The notes: generated by a model not told the origin, from the letters alone. Shown: positions 1 through 7,328, counted from the first letter of the stretch. The stretch is 17,410 bases of DNA from Anaerolineae bacterium (GCA_029933115.1 JAOZOT010000033.1:1-17410); one strand, 5' to 3'. Made by a program: numbers and translations.

Positions 1-811
1 CGGCGGCCACTGCGCCTGGGACCCGATTCAGCCCAACTGCGCCTGCGGCGGCGGCGCTGGCGGCGGCCGCACCTATCACTACGCCTATTTTTTCCTTGAC
101 AGCAACAAAAACGGCTATCAGGATGAGGGAGAAAAAGGCCTCAGCAGCCGGGCTTATGTCAACTTTTTTAGTCCCTGTAAGAATACGGATAAAAATAAGA
201 TGGTGGAGGATACTTATTATTACCGAGCCAACACCACCGGCACAAGCGACAAATTCGGCTTTCCGGTTCCCGCGGCCGGAGGAGAGGCCGGCGGTGTTGA
301 TTTTCTCACCCAGAACGCCAATTACTACGGCTGCGGCGTCAGTGTTTACGCCGTGCCGGAGACCCACAGCAACAGTTCCTATTATGTTGGCGGGGTAAAA
401 TTTAAGGATTATGACGGCTCCAACCGGCCGGTTTATAGCTATGCAAAGAGTTGCTGGTACGATGAAAAAGCAGATGAGCAAAGATGCAACGAGCGCTATC
501 TTTACTACCGGGGTGTTGACCGCACCAGCTACAAAGCGGAAAAAGATTTTTATCCCGGCGCCCGGGGGATCAGCAGCGGGAACAAAGGGGATATCAAGCT
601 TCAGCTGGCGGAGTTCACCGTTGACTACAGCGGGGCCTATTATTTAACCGGTCTGCACGGATCAAAATATGGCGCCCGAGATTATGGCGGCGGGGTAACC
701 ATCTACCGCAAGGAAAGAGAAGTCAAGATGCCTGTTAGCAGAATTGACAAACAGCGGACCGAGTGGGGCAGTTTTCAGATTGACCAGGGTTCGCCACCCG
801 CGGGCGGGTGA
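1..811 (+). CDS. C-terminal part of a secreted Tyr/Gly-rich protein with SdrD-B-like motif (5' partial)
   Basis: The frame is open from the left edge (first full codon at base 2) to TGA at 809-811, about 269 residues, so the start lies outside the window. It opens with a Cys/Gly-rich stretch (CACGGGAGGG). Residues 33-44 (DSNKNGYQDEGE) match the DxNxNGxxDxGE pattern of SdrD B-like or dockerin-like surface repeats, which often bind calcium. The rest is rich in Tyr, Gly, Asn, Ser and charged residues, with scattered Cys and no membrane segment, consistent with an exported or surface protein. Codons are more AT-rich than in the genes downstream. The last residues (GSPPAGG) and the stop lie inside a GC-rich hairpin, so the original C-terminus may have been replaced by repeat sequence. 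No catalytic family is recognised; function is unknown. Confidence 0.6.
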   Translation, partial: GGHCAWDPIQPNCACGGGAGGGRTYHYAYFFLDSNKNGYQDEGEKGLSSRAYVNFFSPCKNTDKNKMVEDTYYYRANTTGTSDKFGFPVPAAGGEAGGVDFLTQNANYYGCGVSVYAVPETHSNSSYYVGGVKFKDYDGSNRPVYSYAKSCWYDEKADEQRCNERYLYYRGVDRTSYKAEKDFYPGARGISSGNKGDIKLQLAEFTVDYSGAYYLTGLHGSKYGARDYGGGVTIYRKEREVKMPVSRIDKQRTEWGSFQIDQGSPPAGG

Positions 812-976
812 CGCCGGATGGGGCGGGTGCAAGACCTGCCCCTACGGTAGGGGCGTACCCTCGCGGTCGCCCTGTGGGGCAGGCGCGAACCCCTGCGGCC
901 GCCCCCAGGGGCCGGCGCAAGACCGGCCCCTACAGCGGAGATGGAGACAAGTGCGCACTTGGGCGCTGGAGCGCCC
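789..976. repeat. GC-rich composite of inverted and direct repeats
   Basis: At least three near-perfect hairpins lie here. CACCCG/CGGGTG (795-800 and 805-810) contains part of the upstream stop codon. GCCCCTAC/GTAGGGGC (838-845 and 847-854) has a 1-base centre. GGGCGCT/AGCGCCC (961-967 and 970-976) has a 2-base loop. The block CAAGACC-x-GCCCCTAC occurs twice in direct orientation, at about 830-845 and 918-933. Long open frames through this stretch on both strands give only Pro/Arg/Gly-rich peptides and look non-coding. It resembles dispersed REP-like intergenic repeats common in Chloroflexota and cyanobacteria (inference). It could also end transcription of the upstream gene. Confidence 0.65.
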
Positions 977-1011
977 ACTGCGCGCAAGGGCTGTGGAGTT
1001 GTTTCTGGACG

Positions 1012-2766
1012 ATGAGGAGACCCGGTTTGAAACAAAATGTGATCCTACGACGCCTTTTGCCGGCGCTTCTGAGCTTGGGGCTGGCGCTGGCCCTGTGGTA
1101 TGGACTGTCCCTGACCGTAGCCTACACTGAAGGTCGGCAGGTTAGCCTGACCGGGCGGGTGATTGATCGCCACGGGGAACCGGTGCGGGGCGCCAAAGTG
1201 AGCCTGGTGCTCAACGGACACCCATTCGGTGCCGGCGCGGCAAACGAGCCTGCGCCGCCTCTGGCCGAAAGCCAACGCGATGGAACTTTTGTGGTGGACT
1301 TGCCGGCCGAGGAGGTGGGCGCAATCGAGGCTTTGGTATTAGAAATCTCTCGTCCTCACTTCAAGTCGTTGCAGTGGGAGGCAGGGGACGATGAAATAGC
1401 CCGTCTCAACCGGGGTGAGTCACTTCGGCTGCCTGATATGGAATTGTCACGGCGTATGACAGTCGGTTTTTGGGTGGCGACGCTCACCTTTGTCGCTATT
1501 CTGGTCCTCATTGCTCTGGAAAAGCTGCACAATACTATGGCGGCCTTGCTGGGAGTAGCTATCATCCTGGGCACGACTTTTGTCGGTGGGGCAGTCAGTC
1601 CAGACCTGTTTATCTTTGACTTTGAGCGGGCGTTGGAGTACGTTGATTTCAACGTGATTTTTTTGGTGATGGGCATGATGATCGTCATCGGCGTCATCGA
1701 AGAGACCGGTATCTTTCAGTGGCTGGCCTACCAGTCCTATCGCCTGTCGGGCGGGCGGGCCTGGCTGCTGGTCACGATTCTCATGCTGATCACCTCGGTC
1801 GCTTCGGCCTTGTTGGATAACGTCACCACCATGCTGCTCATGACGCCCATGACCATTCAGATCGCTCTGGCGATGGGGATCACCCCGCTGTCGCTGTTGA
1901 TCCCCGAAGTGCTGGCCTCCAACGTGGGCGGCATCAGCACGCTCATCGGCACGCCCACCAACATCCTCATCGGCTCCTACGCCGGCCTCTCTTTCAATGA
2001 CTTTTTGACCAAGCTGACGCCGGGCGTGCTGCTGGCCCAGGTCGCCCTGACCGTCTACGTCCTTATTCGTTATCGGAAGCAGTTCCTGGTGAGAGGGGGA
2101 GAGTTGTCGGAGGCCCTGTTGAACCGGCTGCGCGAGAGCGGACGTATCACCCGGCCGGCCAAGTTGCGCAAGGCCGGCCTCATTTTTGGCGTGATGCTGC
2201 TCTTGTTCATCCTGGGCGAGCGCGTTCACCTGGTGCCGGCGGTCACCGCTATCCTGGGCGCGGTGGCTATGTTGTTGTGGGTTACCCCCGACATCGAAAG
2301 CATGCTCAAAGTGGTGGATTGGACAACGCTGATGTTCTTTATCTCGCTGTTCATCGTCGTCGGCTCTATTCAGGAGGTTGGGCTCATCAGCATAATCACC
2401 GGCGTCATTGGCCGCCTGGTGGGCAGCAACCTGACGATGGCCATCTTGGTCTTGGTTTGGTCGGCCGCAATTTTATCGGGTGTCATCGCCAATATTCCCT
2501 TCACAGCGGCAATGCTGCCGGTGGTGGGTTCTCTCACCCGGACCATCCCCGGTGCATCGAACCAGGTCTTGTTCTACGGACTCTCCATCGGCTCGGCCAT
2601 GGGCGGTAACAGCTCGCTCATCGGCGCCTCGGCCAACCTCGTGACGGCCGGCATCGCCGAACGGGCCGGCTATCGCATTACCTATGTAGAGTTTTTCAAA
2701 ATAGGGATGCCGGCAATGATCATCACGGTGGCGATAGGCACGTTGTGGCTGTTTATCCGGTTTTAG
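1012..2766 (+). CDS. SLC13/ArsB/P-protein-like (NhaD-type) ion permease with extracytoplasmic insert
   Basis: About 584 residues, a multi-pass membrane transporter of the Ion Transporter superfamily (CitMHS-type fold). Order: a basic N-terminus and TM1 at about residues 12-30; an extracytoplasmic insert of about 105 residues with a carboxypeptidase-regulatory-like beta motif (LTGRVIDRHGEPVRGAKVSL); then the transport core from about residue 145. The family's two related half-sites are visible: DNVT at 269-272 with GTPTN at 313-317, and NIPFT at 494-498 with GASAN at 538-542. These Asn/Thr/Gly re-entrant signatures are typical of P-protein/ArsB/NhaD relatives. The substrate (Na+/H+, arsenite, anion or dicarboxylate) cannot be read from sequence. 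The frame stays open back to 808, but that extension is repeat sequence. ATG 1012 and TTG 1027 are both plausible starts. A Usp gene follows after about 125 bp, suggesting ion or stress physiology. Confidence 0.8.
   Translation: MRRPGLKQNVILRRLLPALLSLGLALALWYGLSLTVAYTEGRQVSLTGRVIDRHGEPVRGAKVSLVLNGHPFGAGAANEPAPPLAESQRDGTFVVDLPAEEVGAIEALVLEISRPHFKSLQWEAGDDEIARLNRGESLRLPDMELSRRMTVGFWVATLTFVAILVLIALEKLHNTMAALLGVAIILGTTFVGGAVSPDLFIFDFERALEYVDFNVIFLVMGMMIVIGVIEETGIFQWLAYQSYRLSGGRAWLLVTILMLITSVASALLDNVTTMLLMTPMTIQIALAMGITPLSLLIPEVLASNVGGISTLIGTPTNILIGSYAGLSFNDFLTKLTPGVLLAQVALTVYVLIRYRKQFLVRGGELSEALLNRLRESGRITRPAKLRKAGLIFGVMLLLFILGERVHLVPAVTAILGAVAMLLWVTPDIESMLKVVDWTTLMFFISLFIVVGSIQEVGLISIITGVIGRLVGSNLTMAILVLVWSAAILSGVIANIPFTAAMLPVVGSLTRTIPGASNQVLFYGLSIGSAMGGNSSLIGASANLVTAGIAERAGYRITYVEFFKIGMPAMIITVAIGTLWLFIRF
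1014..1020 (+). promoter_or_regulatory. Possible ribosome binding site favouring TTG start at 1027
   Basis: GAGGAGA lies 6 bases before an in-frame TTG at 1027. ATG 1012 has only GGAG at 995-998, 13 bases away. If this site is used, the permease begins five codons later (KQNVILRR after fMet), leaving TM1 intact. Confidence 0.35.
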
Positions 2767-2821
2767 CGCCTACATTCAGGGTAGCTCGGCAAGCCCGCCT
2801 GTAAATGTGGATAGGGCTTCA

Positions 2822-2842
2822 AGTGGGGCAACCCGCCCCACT
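2822..2842. repeat. Hairpin AGTGGGGC/GCCCCACT between permease and Usp genes
   Basis: Perfect 8-bp arms (2822-2829 and 2835-2842) enclose the 5-base loop AACCC. No T-tract follows, so it is either a dispersed intergenic repeat or an imperfect terminator/attenuator between the permease gene and the Usp gene. It lies about 50 bp before the Usp start codon. Confidence 0.5.
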
Positions 2843-2890
2843 GCGATTAAATGCAGGGCTACCGATAGGTGTAGCAAGGTGGGTAGGGAG

Positions 2891-3322
2891 ATGTATCGTC
2901 GCATTCTGGTGCCATTGGACGGCTCGAAAACGGCCGAGAAAGTGCTGCCCCTGGTCAAGGTGGAAGGAGAATCTCATCAGGCGACCATCGTGTTGATGCG
3001 GGTCATCCCGCCGCTGCGGAGTTCGTTGATGATGCCGCCCAAATTCCTGGAACAGATTGCGCAGCAGGCGAGCGAGATTGCCCGGGACTATCTGGAAGGC
3101 GTCGCCGCACAACTGAGAGCCGAGGGGCTGTCGGTAGAAATTGAAATTCAGTCGGGGCCGCCGGCCCAATGCATCCTGGACTTTGCCGAAAACACTCAAT
3201 GCGACCTCATCATCATCGGCGCACGCGGCGAGACGGGAGCCATACGATGGCGATTTGGGAGCGTGGCCAATAAGGTAATAAGGGCCAGAACCACGATGCC
3301 GGTACTGGTGGTCAGCACCTGA
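2891..3322 (+). CDS. Universal stress protein (UspA family), ATP-binding type
   Basis: A 143-residue single-domain Usp, the usual family length. It starts MYRRILVPLDGS, the canonical first strand with the conserved Asp. The C-terminal motif GARGETGAIRWRFGS fits G-2x-G-9x-G(S/T), the ATP-binding signature of the MJ0577-like Usp branch, and ends in the typical strand PVLVVST. The start is ATG 2891, preceded by AAGGTGGG at about 2876-2883 with a 7-base spacer; the longer open frame from 2807 begins in repeat sequence. Usps are cytoplasmic dimers that bind ATP/AMP and modulate stress responses or partner transporters. Its place between an ion permease and a cation/proton antiporter suggests a role in ion or pH stress, which is inference. 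Confidence 0.88.
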   Translation: MYRRILVPLDGSKTAEKVLPLVKVEGESHQATIVLMRVIPPLRSSLMMPPKFLEQIAQQASEIARDYLEGVAAQLRAEGLSVEIEIQSGPPAQCILDFAENTQCDLIIIGARGETGAIRWRFGSVANKVIRARTTMPVLVVST

Positions 3323-3466
3323 TAATGGCAAGGGCGCCCAACAAGCTGGCTGTTGCCTCGCCGGGTTTGTGCCGGTGCTCAGTAGATGGAATTGGGAGGT
3401 TGCAGCACACGTTTCGGCATCCGAGTCCTACGGTGACGGTCAGCGGGTTGTGGCTGCTCGTTCTAG

Positions 3467-3483
3467 CCCAGGCTCTCCCTGGG
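3467..3483. terminator. Weak hairpin after first Usp gene
   Basis: CCCAGG (3467-3472) and CCTGGG (3478-3483) form a 6-bp stem with a 5-base loop, followed by the short T-containing stretch ATTGCTT. It is a possible weak terminator or attenuator just before the second Usp-like gene. Nothing else stands out in the 186 bases between the two Usp genes. Confidence 0.25.
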
Positions 3484-3508
3484 ATTGCTTATCAGAAAGG
3501 TAGATGAC

Positions 3509-3934
3509 ATGGGTAAAATACTGTGTGCAACACGAGGGGGTGAGGCCAGCTACCGCACTCAGGATGCGGCCATCGCTCTGGCCCGGGAACGTGGCGATGA
3601 GCTATTGTTCCTGTACGTGGTGGACATTGCCTTCCTGAATAAGACGGAGCGTGCTGTCCGTCCCGATGTGGTGACGGCCGAGATGGAAAAGATGGGCGAG
3701 TTTTTGCTGGCCATGGCCCAGGAGCGGGCTCAGAAGCAGGGAGTGGTGGCCGGTTACATCCTGCGTCATGGTGACCTGGGCGAAGAGTTGAAAGCCGCCG
3801 TCCGTGACCAACACGCCACCGCAGTCGTGCTGGGCAAGCCGGCCGGCGACGAGAGCGTCTTTGCCCTGGAGAGCCTGCAAGCTTTTGCCGCCGAGATCGA
3901 GGCCGAGACAGGGGGTCAAGTATACATTTTGTAG
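3509..3934 (+). CDS. Usp-like protein lacking the ATP-binding signature
   Basis: 141 residues. The start MGKILCATRGGEASYRTQDAAIALAR and the following strand ELLFLYVVDIAFL fit the Usp alpha/beta fold (strand 1, helix 1, strand 2). The C-terminal half has the expected AVVLGKPAG strand-loop and ends GGQVYIL. The G-2x-G-9x-G(S/T) loop of the upstream Usp is absent: here it reads GKPAGDESVFALES. It is therefore probably a non-ATP-binding Usp-fold subunit, either for heterodimers or for sensing. ATG 3509 is preferred over the in-frame upstream ATG 3485 because GAAAGG ends at 3500, 8 bases upstream. Function is inferred from fold and neighbours only. Confidence 0.72.
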   Translation: MGKILCATRGGEASYRTQDAAIALARERGDELLFLYVVDIAFLNKTERAVRPDVVTAEMEKMGEFLLAMAQERAQKQGVVAGYILRHGDLGEELKAAVRDQHATAVVLGKPAGDESVFALESLQAFAAEIEAETGGQVYIL

Positions 3935-4293
3935 GTCTGGCTTTGGCGGTGGTATGAGCCGGCTCAAGCTGATTGTCCAAGATGAGGTGAGGTGCACAAT
4001 CCCCTCATCAGCGCAACCCAATAAATGGTAGCAGCCGGGGTCGCTGAGCAGGCTGGCATCCGATCACCTGTCAGGGGTTCCTGAAAGCGGGTTTCCCAGC
4101 GGCGGCGCTTATCCTGCTCGTGGAGACCTGTGGCTTTTTATCCCCCTCTGGGAGGCGCTCGGTGGAAGCATTTGAGCCGGGCCGGGGTAAGCCGAAGGCA
4201 CTGCCTTCGGCTTACTTCCGTGTGTATCTGTGTTAATCTGTGTCCTATCTCACTCGCCGGTTTGAGGCGAAGCTTTGTTTTAAGGAGAGGAGT
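3935..4293. other. Intergenic region before antiporter gene: hairpins and short repeats, no gene
   Basis: No convincing gene is seen in these 359 bases. Contents include an interleaved pair of inverted repeats downstream of the Usp-like gene: GATTGT/ACAATC (3971-3976 and 3996-4001) and GATGAGG/CCTCATC (3981-3987 and 4003-4009). These could form alternative stems or a terminator. Near the right end lies the strong hairpin and 10-bp repeat listed separately, then the antiporter ribosome binding site. Short frames here encode peptides with the look of translated intergenic repeats (VCICVNLCPI). Confidence 0.55.
4187..4250. repeat. Perfect 14-bp-arm hairpin followed by 10-bp periodic direct repeats
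   Basis: GTAAGCCGAAGGCA (4187-4200) and its exact reverse complement (4202-4215) flank a single C, giving a very stable hairpin. Directly after it come three imperfect 10-base units (4221-4250: TGTGTATCTG, TGTTAATCTG, TGTCCTATCT), with ATCTGTGT at 4226 and 4236. The ATCTGTGTTAATCTGTGT style of sequence is a familiar dispersed intergenic repeat in several bacterial phyla (recollection, not a search). It sits 44 bases before the antiporter start, so it may insulate or attenuate that gene. Confidence 0.65.
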
Positions 4294-5565
4294 ATGCATG
4301 GAGTCGAAAGTGGTGTTTACCAGGCGGACATCCTGACCATCGTTGGGCTGATTATCACCGTCGCTTTCCTGGGAAGCAAACTGTTTCAGCGTGTCGGCAT
4401 TCCCCAGGTGGTAGGATTTATCGTCGTCGGTGTTTTGTTGGGGAACTCGTTTCTGCGCATTGTGCCACCGGAATTGATTGCAGAGTTGGCTTTTGTCAGC
4501 GAACTGGCGCTGGGACTCATCGGCTTTGACATGGGGAGCCACTTGCGTTTGGATGACTTGCGCAGGCTGGGACGGAGCATCGCCTGTATTCTGCTCTTTG
4601 AGGCGGTGGGGACCTTTGCTCTGGTCACGGCCGGCGTCTATGTTCTCACCCGATCGCTGCACACTGCTTTGATCTTTGGCGCCCTCTCGTCGGCTACGGC
4701 CCCGGCCGCCACCGTAGATGTGCTGGCCGAGTACGACGCCGAAGGCCCCCTCACTACCAGTCTGCTGGCTGTGGTCGGTATGGACGACGCTCTGGCTTTG
4801 CTTCTGTACAGTCTGGCCGCCGCCTTGGCCGAATCCATCCTGGCCCAATCCGGTTCTCTTTCCCTCGTCGGCATTATTAAACTGCCTTTGGTCGAAATAG
4901 GGGGCTCTCTCATCCTGGGTGTGGTGATGGGGTTGGCTCTCAACTTTGTTCTGGAACGGATGGCCCGCCGGCACGACGCCATGGCGGTCTCCGTTGGCGC
5001 TGTCTTTATTTGCGTCGGAATCTCGCGCTCTCTGAATCTGTCGCTCATTCTAACCTCGATGGTTTTGGGGATGGTTGTGGTCAACTGTTGCCCGGAGAAC
5101 GGCCGCTATATCCGTTTCACCATCGAGCACGCCGGCCCGGTCATCTACGTTTTGTTCTTCGCTCTGGTTGGAGCGCGCTTTCGCATTGATTTGCTGCCGG
5201 CAATGGGTTTGCTGGGGATCGCTTATGTGATACTGCGCAGCGTTGGCAAGTTTACCGGCGCCTGGGTGGGCGGTGCTCTGGGGGGCGCTGAACCGGTGGT
5301 GCGAGACAATCTGGGGTTGGGGCTGCTTTCCCAGGCAGGGGTGGCGATTGGCCTGGCTCTAGCGACGGCTAGCCGTTTTTCTACCTATGGCGAGCAAGGG
5401 GAGCAACTGAGTAGCCTGATCATCAATGTCATCACTGCTACCACTTTTGTCGTGCAGATCATTGGTCCCATCTGCGTCAAGCTGGCCATTACCCGCGCCG
5501 GCGAGGTGGGCCGGGCCCGCTTGGGAGACGACGCCTGGGCATCAGACAGCGTCATTGAACGGTGA
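4294..5565 (+). CDS. Cation/proton antiporter, CPA2 family (Na+/H+ exchanger domain)
   Basis: 423 residues, all hydrophobic helices with short loops, about 12 or 13 membrane segments, matching a PF00999-type transport domain without the RCK/TrkA-N regulatory tail of KefB/KefC. Early segments carry KLFQRVGIPQVVGFIVVGVLLG, a typical CPA2 TM1-TM2 pattern. TM4-TM5 carry SSATAPAATVDVL followed by VVGMDDALALLLY; the adjacent aspartates D164-D165 correspond to the DD/ND ion-binding motif of electrogenic CPA2 antiporters such as NapA. Start ATG 4294 follows AAGGAGAGGAG (4282-4292), a strong site; the open frame from 4240 would begin in repeat sequence. It likely exchanges Na+ or K+ for H+ at the cytoplasmic membrane. 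Two Usp genes lie upstream and may be functionally linked. Confidence 0.87.
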   Translation: MHGVESGVYQADILTIVGLIITVAFLGSKLFQRVGIPQVVGFIVVGVLLGNSFLRIVPPELIAELAFVSELALGLIGFDMGSHLRLDDLRRLGRSIACILLFEAVGTFALVTAGVYVLTRSLHTALIFGALSSATAPAATVDVLAEYDAEGPLTTSLLAVVGMDDALALLLYSLAAALAESILAQSGSLSLVGIIKLPLVEIGGSLILGVVMGLALNFVLERMARRHDAMAVSVGAVFICVGISRSLNLSLILTSMVLGMVVVNCCPENGRYIRFTIEHAGPVIYVLFFALVGARFRIDLLPAMGLLGIAYVILRSVGKFTGAWVGGALGGAEPVVRDNLGLGLLSQAGVAIGLALATASRFSTYGEQGEQLSSLIINVITATTFVVQIIGPICVKLAITRAGEVGRARLGDDAWASDSVIER

Positions 5566-5625
5566 ACGTGGATTTGAGACGGCCACGCAAGCGCTGATTC
5601 ATTCATTAGCCAGTGGAGGAGTGAC

Positions 5626-6498
5626 ATGATTGTCTATCTCAATGGCCAATACATCCCTCGCCGGCAAGCCTTCATTGACGTGGACGACCGGGGCTTTCTT
5701 TTTGCCGACGGCATCTACGAAGTAGTTCACAGTTATGAGGGCCATCTCTTCCAGATAGATGCGCACCTGCAACGCATGGAGCACGGTCTGCGCTCTCTGC
5801 GCATCGCTGCAGACGACCTGGGTTCACTGTTGCGGTCGGTGCGAGAGGTGGCAGAGCGGCTGCTCGTGGAAAACGACCTCACCAGCGGTGAGGCGACCGT
5901 GTACATTCAAATCACGCGCGGCTCGGCCCCTCGCACCCACGCTTTTCCGCCGGCCGGCACGCCGCCGACCGTCTACGTGGCAGCCACGCGGTACGTACCT
6001 CAGCGAACCCAGGCTGAAGAGGGGATTGCCGTGATTTTGGTGCCCGATACGCGCTGGGTGCGTTGTGACATTAAAAGCGTGGCCCTTTTGCCCAACGTGC
6101 TGGCTCGCCAGCGGGCCATTGAGGCCGGGGTGGCCGATGCGGTCTTTGTGCGTGACGGCGTGGCGCTGGAGGGAACGTCCAGCAACTTTTTCGGCGTCTT
6201 TGACGGCAAAGTGGTCACAGCGCCAAAGACCAACTACATCCTGCCGGGCATCACGCGCCAGGTGGTGCTCGGCCTCTGTGCCGACCTCGGTGTGCCGGTC
6301 CGCGAGGCCCCGATCCTTGAGCACCAACTGGACGAGGCCGAGGAACTTTTTCTCACCAGCACCATTATGGAAATCAGACCCATTGTCCGCCTGAACGGCC
6401 GCCCTGTAGGCACCGGCGCCCCTGGTCCCGTGACCCGCCGCATCCAAAAAGCCTTCCGTGAGCTTGTGTCGGATTTCAAGGGTGGCGCATCCGTTTAA
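5626..6498 (+). CDS. dat: D-amino-acid aminotransferase (class IV PLP enzyme)
   Basis: 290 residues, close to the usual length of D-alanine aminotransferases (EC 2.6.1.21), which convert D-alanine plus 2-oxoglutarate to pyruvate plus D-glutamate using PLP. The fold-type IV motifs are clear: FADGIYEVV with Y31; R50; TRGSAPRTHAFP, containing the Arg and His equivalents of the R98/H100 pair that binds the substrate carboxylate in Bacillus DAAT; RCDIKSVALLPNVLARQ with the PLP-lysine K150; and LEGTSSNFF with E182. The RxH pair favours D-amino acid over branched-chain aminotransferase activity, though the family is easily misassigned. ATG 5626 follows GTGGAGGAG (5613-5621). The gap to the antiporter gene is only 60 bp, so co-transcription is plausible. 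The product D-Glu/D-Ala would feed peptidoglycan synthesis. Confidence 0.85.
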   Translation: MIVYLNGQYIPRRQAFIDVDDRGFLFADGIYEVVHSYEGHLFQIDAHLQRMEHGLRSLRIAADDLGSLLRSVREVAERLLVENDLTSGEATVYIQITRGSAPRTHAFPPAGTPPTVYVAATRYVPQRTQAEEGIAVILVPDTRWVRCDIKSVALLPNVLARQRAIEAGVADAVFVRDGVALEGTSSNFFGVFDGKVVTAPKTNYILPGITRQVVLGLCADLGVPVREAPILEHQLDEAEELFLTSTIMEIRPIVRLNGRPVGTGAPGPVTRRIQKAFRELVSDFKGGASV

Positions 6499-6524
6499 CG
6501 CGGCCGTAAAGTCTCAGGGCTTAA

Positions 6525-6553
6525 TTGCCAAGGCCTGGGAAGTGGGGTATAAT
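6525..6553 (+). promoter_or_regulatory. Near-consensus sigma70-type promoter of the PIN TA module
   Basis: TTGCCA (6525-6530) and a perfect TATAAT (6548-6553) are separated by 17 bases. The position, about 85 bases before the antitoxin start and just after the aminotransferase gene, fits a dedicated TA promoter. Confidence 0.7.
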
Positions 6554-6636
6554 ACAACTGAAAGCGATCAGGCGAGGTGAATGACTTATGCCAGGGATAT
6601 TGGCGGGCAGTCTTTCAAAGGAGGTGTTTTATAGCA

Positions 6637-6924
6637 ATGCAACAGACATCGCGACAGATTACAATCACTATCTCTGATACACTCTATCAGTGGCTGTTGC
6701 GCGAAGCACAACGTCGCGCTCAGGATATACCGGCCGTTGTTCAATCTGTGCTGGAACATTACGTACGCCACTTTGACCTGATCCAAACGCGGACCTGGCA
6801 ATTGTGCGGCGCATTTACCATCGCTGAACCTGAACCGGCGTATCTGGTTGGCTCGGATGAAACAGGATCGCCAACGACAAATTACGCTGAACACGTGGAC
6901 GACGTTTTGTACAAGGGAAGCTGA
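6637..6924 (+). CDS. Putative ribbon-helix-helix-like antitoxin of a PIN-type TA pair
   Basis: 95 residues from ATG 6637, preceded by the strong site AAAGGAGG (6617-6624, 12-base spacer). A longer in-frame start at 6577 lacks such a site. The N-terminal part RQITITISDTLYQWLLREAQRR then a second helix (PAVVQSVLEHYV) looks like a beta strand plus two helices, as in ribbon-helix-helix DNA-binding antitoxins. The C-terminal part, rich in acidic residues and ending in NYAEHVDDVLYKGS, would wrap the toxin. Its stop overlaps the toxin start by one base (TGATG), indicating translational coupling. It likely neutralises the PIN nuclease and represses the promoter at 6525. No named family is assigned from sequence alone. 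Confidence 0.62.
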   Translation: MQQTSRQITITISDTLYQWLLREAQRRAQDIPAVVQSVLEHYVRHFDLIQTRTWQLCGAFTIAEPEPAYLVGSDETGSPTTNYAEHVDDVLYKGS

Positions 6925-7328
6925 TGTCGGAGATCATTGTGGATACATCCGCGCTCATCGCATTCTTCATCCGGTCCGAGAAGCATCATCCTGCGGCCCG
7001 GCGTTATGCGGCGCAACATTCAACTGTGCGTTGGATCATCCTGGAGACCATATTTGACGAGTTCGTGACCTGGATGCGCGCTAACGTGTCCATTTCGGGC
7101 TCTATCCAGGTTGGGCGCATCCTGCGCGAGGAGCATCTGTACGTAAACATCTCAGACGCCGACGACATGGCTACTTGGGAGATCTTTTGCCAATACGATG
7201 ACAAGGAATGGAGCTACACAGACTGTTCTATTCTGGCGATGGCGCGCAAACTGGGTATCTCCAAGGTATTTGCCTTCGATAAACATATCCGGCAAATGGC
7301 CAGCCTGGGAATTCACTGTGTCCCATAA
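6924..7328 (+). CDS. PIN-domain ribonuclease toxin (VapC-like)
   Basis: 134 residues, normal for a VapC-like toxin. The N-terminus MSEIIVDTSALIAFF has the first catalytic Asp (D7) in the classic VDTSALI setting. Other acidic residues fit the PIN site: E41 or E46 after the ILETIFDEF helix, D100 in SYTDCSILAMARKLG, and D119 in VFAFDKHIRQM. PIN toxins are Mg2+/Mn2+-dependent endoribonucleases that cleave tRNA or rRNA and arrest growth when not bound by antitoxin. It is translationally coupled to the upstream antitoxin (1-base overlap). All motifs are present and there is no sign of decay, so the module is probably functional. Confidence 0.85.
   Translation: MSEIIVDTSALIAFFIRSEKHHPAARRYAAQHSTVRWIILETIFDEFVTWMRANVSISGSIQVGRILREEHLYVNISDADDMATWEIFCQYDDKEWSYTDCSILAMARKLGISKVFAFDKHIRQMASLGIHCVP

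Noticed and set aside
808..1011. 68-codon N-terminal extension of the permease frame
   Set aside because: The peptide is Pro/Arg/Gly-rich, is encoded by hairpin repeats, and precedes a basic N-terminus plus TM1 that looks like a natural start.
3325..3507. 60-codon open frame between the two Usp genes
   Set aside because: No ribosome binding site and no motif; the sequence includes a hairpin. Probably non-coding.
4130..4336. 68-codon open frame with VCICVNLCPI before the antiporter
   Set aside because: This peptide style is typical of translated ATCTGTGT-type intergenic repeats, and the frame overlaps the better-supported antiporter start.
4138..4974. 278-codon open frame on the minus strand across the antiporter start
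   Set aside because: It crosses the antiporter's ribosome binding site and membrane segments, is Gln/Asp/His-rich and has no recognisable fold. It is a shadow.
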